Source of the DNA: an uncultured Campylobacter sp.
GTDB taxonomy: Bacteria > Campylobacterota > Campylobacteria > Campylobacterales > Campylobacteraceae
DNA: 10,394 nucleotides
NCBI RefSeq assembly: GCF_937997465.1
Contig: NZ_CALKTQ010000121.1
Coordinates: 1 to 10,394, forward strand
Reading direction: 5' to 3'
In this document: positions 5,477 to 10,394 of the stretch, in pieces
How the letters are laid out: the number at the start of each line of letters is the position of its first letter
How positions within the stretch are numbered: the stretch's first letter is position 1
Position numbers and translations under genes: made by a program
Notes under the pieces: generated by a model
What the model was told of the DNA's origin: nothing
The model's input: the letters and a program-made list of their open reading frames with translations, nothing else
Databases searched by the model: none

Positions 5477-6544
5477 GTGAACGTTTCCGCTACTAAGATA
5501 AATTATTCGTCAATACTATCCAAAGCTCAAGAAAAGAAGCAAGCCAAAACACAGGACGTTAGCTTCGCAAATCTTATTCAGAGCAGCGGCACAACTGAGA
5601 CCGCCGCATTTAAAACATACGATCTGACGTCAAGCGCCACGCAAGATCAAAATTTAAACTCGTTAAAATTCGGCTCAAATTTGGCTTACGGATACTCGGT
5701 GGATAATCTCGGCTATATGGGTAGCGATTTTAACAAAGCCGCCGGCCTTCCCAAAAATTTCAAAATCCACAAAAGCTCTATCGACGAGATAGCCAGGTTT
5801 AACAATAAGACTTATTTGTTTACGCCCTCGCCGGATCAAAAACCATTTGAAAATATCGACGTAGCCGACACGGTGAAACAATACTACAAGCTGTTTAACG
5901 CAGTCGTCCCTGAAGGCAAAGAAACGTATAGCCAAAGCGACTTAGAAAAGCTACCCAAGGGCTTTAGCGTAAATATCAATCAAAAACCGTTTGGCAAGAG
6001 TAATTTTTTAAAAGACGTTAGCCTATTTGCCGTATCAAACGTCTATAGTACTCAAACTCAGCTACAAAACGCCGGCGAACTCTCAAGCGATATTAAAAAA
6101 TACGGAGTTAGCCTTAGCGTATATCCTTTAAATTTTTCTACTCTAGGCTCGTCAAATTCGCAGGAAAAAGACGGCTTTAGCTTTAACCCCGATACGTCGG
6201 TCTACGAAAAAGAGGGAGGATACGCCAGAGAGGGCGTATTTATGCAGTTTTTAAAAGGCTTCCCGCCCATAGCGAGCGATAGCGGGGAAACTAGACTGAC
6301 GGATCAAGTCCAAACATACGCGCAAGATATGAGAAGCCAAAGCTTTGACGATATGCCTATAACCATATCCGATTTTCTAAAAAATACCAAAATCATAAAG
6401 GAATTTTTAAAGAAAATTATCGAAGACGGGCTCATGAGCCTGAGCGGCAACGAAACTGCGGATAGCATAGTGGATAAGCTAGCACTAAGGCTGGAGGCGT
6501 TTCAAAAAGAAACCGTCCGCCCTAAAGGCGAAACGAATATCTAG
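5477..6544 (+). CDS. Cj0814-like flagellum-dependent secreted protein (copy B)
   Basis: A 355-residue paralogue of copy A. The family blocks occur in the same order: GYSVDNLGYMGSDFNKAAGLP (GYSV at 72, DFNK at 84), FKIHKSSIDEI, PFENIDVADTVKQYYKLF, LPKGFSVN, FSFNPDTSVY, GGYAREGVFMQFL and SDSGETRLTDQ (267-277). The N-terminal 70 residues are polar and differ from copy A, and the C-terminal 75 residues are unrelated in sequence to those of copy A. No signal peptide is seen, in keeping with flagellar export. The start is GTG at 5477, placed by AAGGA at 5466-5470. It has its own sigma-54 promoter. It lies just upstream of the sigma-28-driven paralogue array, on the same strand with an 85-base gap. 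Biochemical role unknown. Confidence 0.72.
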   Translation: MNVSATKINYSSILSKAQEKKQAKTQDVSFANLIQSSGTTETAAFKTYDLTSSATQDQNLNSLKFGSNLAYGYSVDNLGYMGSDFNKAAGLPKNFKIHKSSIDEIARFNNKTYLFTPSPDQKPFENIDVADTVKQYYKLFNAVVPEGKETYSQSDLEKLPKGFSVNINQKPFGKSNFLKDVSLFAVSNVYSTQTQLQNAGELSSDIKKYGVSLSVYPLNFSTLGSSNSQEKDGFSFNPDTSVYEKEGGYAREGVFMQFLKGFPPIASDSGETRLTDQVQTYAQDMRSQSFDDMPITISDFLKNTKIIKEFLKKIIEDGLMSLSGNETADSIVDKLALRLEAFQKETVRPKGETNI

Positions 6545-6584
6545 CCTGATATTTTATTACTACAATTGGCTTCCTGGTTTATGC

Positions 6585-6611
6585 TAAAGAAAAGTCGTTT
6601 TTATCCGATAT
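6585..6611 (+). promoter_or_regulatory. Sigma-28 (FliA) promoter of the four-gene array
   Basis: TAAA at 6585-6588 and CGATAT at 6606-6611 are 17 bases apart, matching the FliA consensus closely. The start of transcription would be near 6618, about 12 nt before the first gene, whose ribosome site AAAGGA lies in that short leader. No comparable promoter is seen before the second, third or fourth gene, so one operon is likely. Confidence 0.75.
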
Positions 6612-6629
6612 AGTCTTAAAGGATTAAAA

Positions 6630-7448
6630 ATGATAAACGGCTCAAATTTAAACATTTCTACGGCAAATTTCAAGTCAAATTTAACTCCTGTAGATAAAAC
6701 CGCTAAAACGAATTTGACGAACGAGCAAACGCAAGCTTCAAAAAATAAAGAAGACGTAAAAAGACAAATTCAGATATATCAAAGCAGACCTATCAAGGAA
6801 CTTGCGGACGAAGTTATCAAGGTGGACGAGAGCGAGGAAGGCTGGATAACTAAAGCCATAAACCAAATCGATGACATATTGTCTAAGAAATATACGCCTG
6901 AGCAGATAAAAACCCTGCGAGCCAAAGATCCCGAAACCATGGAAGAAGCTGTAGAAGGCATGCTGGCGAGGTATTCTAGGTTATTACAATCCGATTCGAT
7001 AGACGGCAAACCGACTATTTGGGGCAAGCTTTTGGGGCTGGGCACCAAAGAGGAACGAGAGGAATTAATCGCTTTTAAAGACTCTTTACCAGAAGGAGCT
7101 ACGATGAGCAGCGTCGGAGCTGCTTTACTGCAAAGAACCGATATCAGTATAGAAGAATTTAAAAAGCTCTATACGGAAGACATCGAAAAAACTACGAAAG
7201 CCCACAAGGAAGCCGTGGCAAAAATCAATCAAGAGATGAGAGAATACAACGAAAATTTAGCCAAACAAAGAGCCGAAGCCAAATTTAAACCCATCCAAGC
7301 CACTAGCAAAAGCAAAACCTACGAGGACAAGGATATCAGACGAGAATTCTTTGAAAATTTCCTGAAAGCCGAGCAAGAAAAAGGGACGGATATTTGGGAT
7401 ATTTTACAAAAGCTCAATAAAATAAATAAGGTCGATATTAATGTATAG
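6630..7448 (+). CDS. Array paralogue 1, predicted flagellar-exported protein of unknown function
   Basis: A 272-residue protein of a family I do not recognise; three relatives follow it. Three zones can be seen. A polar Asn/Ser/Thr/Lys-rich N-terminus (1-42, MINGSNLNISTANFKSN) looks like an unstructured export signal. A helical core includes IDGKPTIWGKLLGLGTKEE (W131) and DISIEEFKKLYTEDIEK. A charged helix, possibly coiled coil (about 192-217), leads into the C-terminal module FKPIQATSKSKTYEDKD (from F219) and RREFFENFLKAEQEKGTDIW. There is no signal peptide, membrane helix or catalytic motif. The first 38 residues are nearly identical to those of paralogue 2. It stands first behind the sigma-28 promoter. 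Export through the flagellum is inferred from promoter and N-terminus. Confidence 0.65.
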   Translation: MINGSNLNISTANFKSNLTPVDKTAKTNLTNEQTQASKNKEDVKRQIQIYQSRPIKELADEVIKVDESEEGWITKAINQIDDILSKKYTPEQIKTLRAKDPETMEEAVEGMLARYSRLLQSDSIDGKPTIWGKLLGLGTKEEREELIAFKDSLPEGATMSSVGAALLQRTDISIEEFKKLYTEDIEKTTKAHKEAVAKINQEMREYNENLAKQRAEAKFKPIQATSKSKTYEDKDIRREFFENFLKAEQEKGTDIWDILQKLNKINKVDINV

Positions 7449-7483
7449 GATATACTGCCGAAACGAATTTTAGGAGATCAAAA

Positions 7484-8302
7484 ATGATAAGCGGCTCAAA
7501 TTTAAACATTTCTACGGCAAATTTCAAGTCAAATTTAACTCCTGCAGATAAAACCGCTAAGACGAATTTGGCGAACGAGCAAACGCAAGCTTCAAAAAGC
7601 AAAGAAGAAATCCAAAAAGAGCTGCAAGAATACAGAAGTAAAACCATCATAGAAATCGTAAAAGATGCTATCGAGATAGATGAAAGCGACGAAAACTGGA
7701 TAACAAAGACGATTGATAAGATAGACGGCATATTATCCAAAAAATATACGGCCGAAGAGCTGCGCTATATAGGACAAAAAGACCCTGAGAGCAAAGAAGA
7801 CATCATCGACGCCAATCTGCAAACCTATATGTGGATGCTGATGAGTAACTCCAGAGACGGCAAACCAACGATTTGGGGTAAAATTTTAGGATTTGGAACC
7901 AAAGAAGAGCAAGAGGAATTAAAGGCGTTCAGGGATTCGCTCGGTAAAAGTGCTGCAAATAGTGCGGAAGGCTCTAGGCTTATGGATCGCGCCGACATAA
8001 GCATAGAAGATTTTAAAAAACTCTATGCGCAGGACGTCGAAAAAACTATGAAGGTACGCAAAGAGATGAACGAGCAAATGCGCAAAGAACTCGAAGAATA
8101 CAACGCAAATTTAGCCAAGCAAAATAGAGAAGCTAGATTTAAACCTATCCAAGCTACTAGTAAAAGCAAAACATATGCAGATAAAGACATTAGACGAGAA
8201 TTCTTTGAAAATTTCCTAAAAGCCGAACGCGAAAAAGGGACGGATATAACTGAAATTTTAAGTCATCTGGCAAAACTAGGCAAATTTGACGTAAAAGCAT
8301 AA
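7484..8302 (+). CDS. Array paralogue 2, predicted flagellar-exported protein of unknown function
   Basis: A 272-residue paralogue of the same length as paralogue 1. Residues 1-38 differ from paralogue 1 at only three places (N3S, V21A, T30A), and the DNA of that stretch differs by four transitions. The core has KPTIWGKILGFGTKEEQEEL (W131) and DISIEDFKKLYAQDVEK. The C-terminal module (from F219: FKPIQATSKSKTYADKDIRR, then EFFENFLKAEREKGTDITEI) is identical, in protein and DNA, to that of paralogue 3. The gene is thus a mosaic of a paralogue-1 front and a paralogue-3 end. AGGAG precedes the ATG; the gap from paralogue 1 is 35 bases with no promoter visible. Function unknown. Confidence 0.65.
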   Translation: MISGSNLNISTANFKSNLTPADKTAKTNLANEQTQASKSKEEIQKELQEYRSKTIIEIVKDAIEIDESDENWITKTIDKIDGILSKKYTAEELRYIGQKDPESKEDIIDANLQTYMWMLMSNSRDGKPTIWGKILGFGTKEEQEELKAFRDSLGKSAANSAEGSRLMDRADISIEDFKKLYAQDVEKTMKVRKEMNEQMRKELEEYNANLAKQNREARFKPIQATSKSKTYADKDIRREFFENFLKAEREKGTDITEILSHLAKLGKFDVKA

Positions 8303-8364
8303 AGGATTAATATGATAAGCGGCATAAACAGATTTAACGCAAACGTAAATTATGATTTTAGTAG
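8138..8364 (+). repeat. 227-bp exact repeat, copy 1 (gene 2 end to gene 3 start)
   Basis: Identical base for base, by eye, to 9173-9399. It covers the last 54 codons of paralogue 2, the 9-base spacer and the first 17 or so codons of paralogue 3. Looser similarity continues to about 8428. The period between copies is 1035 bp. Such a repeat can support unequal crossing-over that would add or remove a whole gene. Confidence 0.9.
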
Positions 8365-9337
8365 CTCTCACGAGCGAAATTTAAAAGCACGCGAGGAAAA
8401 AGAGGCTATAAATTTAACCTCAAATCAGGCTTCGAGTATGGCGGTCGCGCAGCCAAATTCGACAAATCAAGCGAACCCAAAAAATAGCGAAAACGTGTCA
8501 AGCCTAAAAGCTGTCGACATAGGCTTTAACATCAAAGAGATGGAAGCGGCCATCAGGGAGATAAAAAAGCTTCCGCCCGGCGCACCGGCTAATATACGAG
8601 GCGTTTTTTCTCTGAGTGGATATACGCTGGATGAAAAGATAAGCGTATGGGGTAAGATAAGTGGATTAGACGGCTCTTTTAGTAGGAGCGAAGCGGAAAA
8701 TCTGAAGAAATTTATAAATAGTAGCGGGGCGTTTGGTTTCGATAAACTTAATCGGGATTTGGCGGGATACGATACGACAAATGTTGATGAATTTGCGAAA
8801 AAATACATAAACCACGAATACCCATTTTTGGGCATAGAATATAATGCAGGGAATAGGGGGATGGAAATCCTCGACTCCAATATGAGCGTGGACGAGTTTA
8901 GGGATAGGTGGGCTGAATATACCGTGCTGAAGCGTTTGGGCGAGAGCGGCGCGGAAAGAATATCCGTAGATGGCGAAAATATCGCGATAGTCATGAATAA
9001 AAACAAGGCTCCCGTGGAGTTTAGGGAGCTTGAGGGTATCGAGTATAAGGACGAGCAGAGCAAAAAGGCGTTTATAAAATTCGTGCGAGATGCGATAGAA
9101 AAGGGTCTGGATATACAAAATCTACTTGAGGGCAGGGCTGAATTTAAGGAAAACAGAAGCGAGGCGACGGCGTTTAAACCTATCCAAGCTACTAGTAAAA
9201 GCAAAACATATGCAGATAAAGACATTAGACGAGAATTCTTTGAAAATTTCCTAAAAGCCGAACGCGAAAAAGGGACGGATATAACTGAAATTTTAAGTCA
9301 TCTGGCAAAACTAGGCAAATTTGACGTAAAAGCATAA
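8312..9337 (+). CDS. Array paralogue 3, predicted flagellar-exported protein of unknown function
   Basis: A 341-residue member of the array with a second N-terminal type (MISGINRFNANVNYDFSSS), then a long Ser/Asn/Gln-rich linker to about residue 65. The core SLSGYTLDEKISVWGKISGL (W113) and SNMSVDEFRDRWAEY correspond to the WGK and EEFKK blocks of paralogues 1 and 2. Before the shared C-terminal module (from F288) lies a second, related helix pair: DEQSKKAFIKFVRDAIEKGL then DIQNLL. It fits the same F-x2-F-[VL]-[RK]-...-KG-x-[DS]-[IV] pattern as the terminal module, so the protein has an internal duplication. The ATG follows AAAGGA, which overlaps the spacer after the stop of paralogue 2. No signal peptide or catalytic motif. 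Function unknown. Confidence 0.65.
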   Translation: MISGINRFNANVNYDFSSSHERNLKAREEKEAINLTSNQASSMAVAQPNSTNQANPKNSENVSSLKAVDIGFNIKEMEAAIREIKKLPPGAPANIRGVFSLSGYTLDEKISVWGKISGLDGSFSRSEAENLKKFINSSGAFGFDKLNRDLAGYDTTNVDEFAKKYINHEYPFLGIEYNAGNRGMEILDSNMSVDEFRDRWAEYTVLKRLGESGAERISVDGENIAIVMNKNKAPVEFRELEGIEYKDEQSKKAFIKFVRDAIEKGLDIQNLLEGRAEFKENRSEATAFKPIQATSKSKTYADKDIRREFFENFLKAEREKGTDITEILSHLAKLGKFDVKA

Positions 9338-9399
9338 AGGATTAATATGATAAGCGGCATAAACAGATTTAACGCAAACGTAAATTATGATTTTAGTAG
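9173..9399 (+). repeat. 227-bp exact repeat, copy 2 (gene 3 end to gene 4 start)
   Basis: Second copy of the 8138-8364 repeat, covering the C-terminal module of paralogue 3, the spacer and the start of paralogue 4. Identity stops at the same point inside the N-terminal region of the downstream gene, with looser similarity on to about 9463. Confidence 0.9.
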
Positions 9400-10394
9400 T
9401 GCTCAAGGGCAAAATTTAAAACCGCGCGAGGAAAAAGAGGCTATAAATTTAACCTCAAATTCGGCGCCTTCTCGATCAAATTTGACCGAACCGATTGATT
9501 ATTATGCTCTCGATCCCGACGAACTGGACGAAAACGAGCTTGCCGTTTGGGCACAAAACGTGGAGTTTTCAAAACTAAACGACAAGCAGCAAAATAGGCT
9601 TCTTGCTATAAAAATGGGCTTTAAAAAACCGATATATAAACCTTATGATCCCGTAGTTGCGCGTAAGGCGTATTCGCTAAGTGGCTATACGGAAGATGAT
9701 AAAATCAGCGTTTGGGGCAAGATAAACGGGCTTGATCCAAGTATGAGCAAGGACGAGGTCGCAGAGCTAAAGAAATTTATAGATAGCACGAAGGTCCTAC
9801 AAAGCAATTCAAGCATGGAAAACGATGTTTTTAGCGTAGATGGATTTATGGGTGCGTTTAATGTGGATCTAGGAAGCTTTGGCGTTGGTCACACGAAAGG
9901 TACCGGACTTAAAATGACGGTCGATATGGCAAACCTACTAGACTCCGATATGGATTTGGAAAAATTTAAAGATAAATGGCTTGAGGTTGCTGCCGAAAAG
10001 ATACTAGGAGAGAATGCAAAGGTCAAAATATCGCTCAAAAACGGTAAGCTAAATTTTGACCAGATATCAGGAAAACGGCCTGCGGTCTTTTGGGGACAAG
10101 AGATGGTAAAGCAGGTAAGCTACGCAGACGAAGCAACTAAAAAAGAGTTTTTAAATTTCTTAAAAGATGCGTTTAAAAAAGGCGAGAGCGTCGGAGACGT
10201 GCTACAAAATATAGCCCTAAAAGAAAGTGCAGTAAGCGATCAAGCTCCTAAAGAAACGCCCGAAGAGAATAAATTTAAACCTATCCATGCCACGAGTAAA
10301 AGCCAAACCTATGTTTATAAGGATATAAAGCGTGAATTCTTTGAAAATTTCTTGAAAGCCGAACGCGAAAAGGGGACGGATATAATGGAAATAC
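9347..10394 (+). CDS. Array paralogue 4 (partial), predicted flagellar-exported protein
   Basis: The frame is open from ATG 9347 to the window edge, 349 codons; by comparison with paralogue 3 about 14 codons are missing, giving an expected 363 residues. The N-terminus is of the paralogue-3 type (MISGINRFNANVNYDFSSA), followed by its own acidic segment (YALDPDELDENELAVWAQNV). Then come SLSGYTEDDKISVWGKINGL (W123), SDMDLEKFKDKWLEV, an internal helix module (DEATKKEFLNFLKDAFKKGE) and the C-terminal module FKPIHATSKSQTY (from F310), RREFFENFLKAE-like with Lys for the first Arg. The terminal module has drifted from the identical pair in paralogues 2 and 3. Start chosen by AAAGGA and by homology to paralogue 3. 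Function unknown; same operon and export inference as its neighbours. Confidence 0.68.
   Translation, partial: MISGINRFNANVNYDFSSAQGQNLKPREEKEAINLTSNSAPSRSNLTEPIDYYALDPDELDENELAVWAQNVEFSKLNDKQQNRLLAIKMGFKKPIYKPYDPVVARKAYSLSGYTEDDKISVWGKINGLDPSMSKDEVAELKKFIDSTKVLQSNSSMENDVFSVDGFMGAFNVDLGSFGVGHTKGTGLKMTVDMANLLDSDMDLEKFKDKWLEVAAEKILGENAKVKISLKNGKLNFDQISGKRPAVFWGQEMVKQVSYADEATKKEFLNFLKDAFKKGESVGDVLQNIALKESAVSDQAPKETPEENKFKPIHATSKSQTYVYKDIKREFFENFLKAEREKGTDIMEI

Noticed and set aside
7433..7440. CGATAT as a sigma-28 -10 box before paralogue 2
   Set aside because: No TAAA lies 17 bases upstream; the nearest is 11 bases away, so the spacing does not fit.
8666..9118. 150-codon open frame on the minus strand
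   Set aside because: It is a second antisense reading of paralogue 3 with no conservation in paralogue 4 and no start signals.
8467..9225. 252-codon open frame on the minus strand with a hydrophobic start
   Set aside because: It is antisense to array paralogue 3, whose reading is supported by three homologues. The hydrophobic start is the complement of the charged C-terminal module.
8138..9399. Junction repeats as a CRISPR array or insertion-sequence ends
   Set aside because: There are only two long copies, 1035 bp apart, with coding sequence between them, no spacers and no transposase.

Overview
The window looks like Campylobacter DNA. It is AT-rich, genes open after short AAGGA-type ribosome sites, and promoters fit the Campylobacter sigma-54 (GG-N10-GC) and sigma-28 (TAAA-N17-CGATAT) patterns that drive flagellar genes. 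Two genes resemble the Campylobacter Cj0814 family of flagellum-dependent secreted proteins. A somewhat GC-richer, non-jejuni species is plausible. This is inference from the sequence; no database was searched.

Layout. 1-655 has no convincing gene; it holds a GC-rich, repeat-laden island (about 91-205) and a long imperfect stem-loop (441-526). 656-1783 is Cj0814-like gene A, with a sigma-54 promoter. On the minus strand at 1828-2408 is a hicAB toxin-antitoxin pair. 2555-4525 encodes a 656-residue EF-hand-like protein behind a sigma-28 promoter. 4526-4822 is mostly non-coding, with a possible 32-residue ORF, a weak terminator-like hairpin and a promoter with operator-like dyad. 4823-5348 is a ParE/RelE-type toxin with its antitoxin. 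5477-6544 is Cj0814-like gene B, again with a sigma-54 promoter. From 6630 to the end runs a tandem array of at least four paralogous genes behind one sigma-28 promoter; the fourth is cut by the window edge about 14 codons before its expected stop.

How the parts fit. Every non-toxin gene here lies behind, or in a likely operon behind, a flagellar-type promoter. None shows an obvious N-terminal signal peptide, and their N-termini are polar and rich in Ser, Thr, Asn and Gln, as in substrates of flagellar type III export. The best inference is an accessory locus of proteins made together with the flagellum and secreted through it, interleaved with two toxin-antitoxin modules.

Most interesting points. 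(1) In both sigma-54 genes the Shine-Dalgarno region is perfectly complementary to bases inside the promoter, starting at the -12 GC. The two genes carry different but internally matched sequences (14 bp and 10 bp). A transcript starting at the sigma-54 start site would lack the inhibitory arm, whereas read-through RNA would carry it. (2) The four-gene array is mosaic: near-constant N-termini, variable cores, and a shared C-terminal module, with a 227-bp exact repeat spanning gene junctions.
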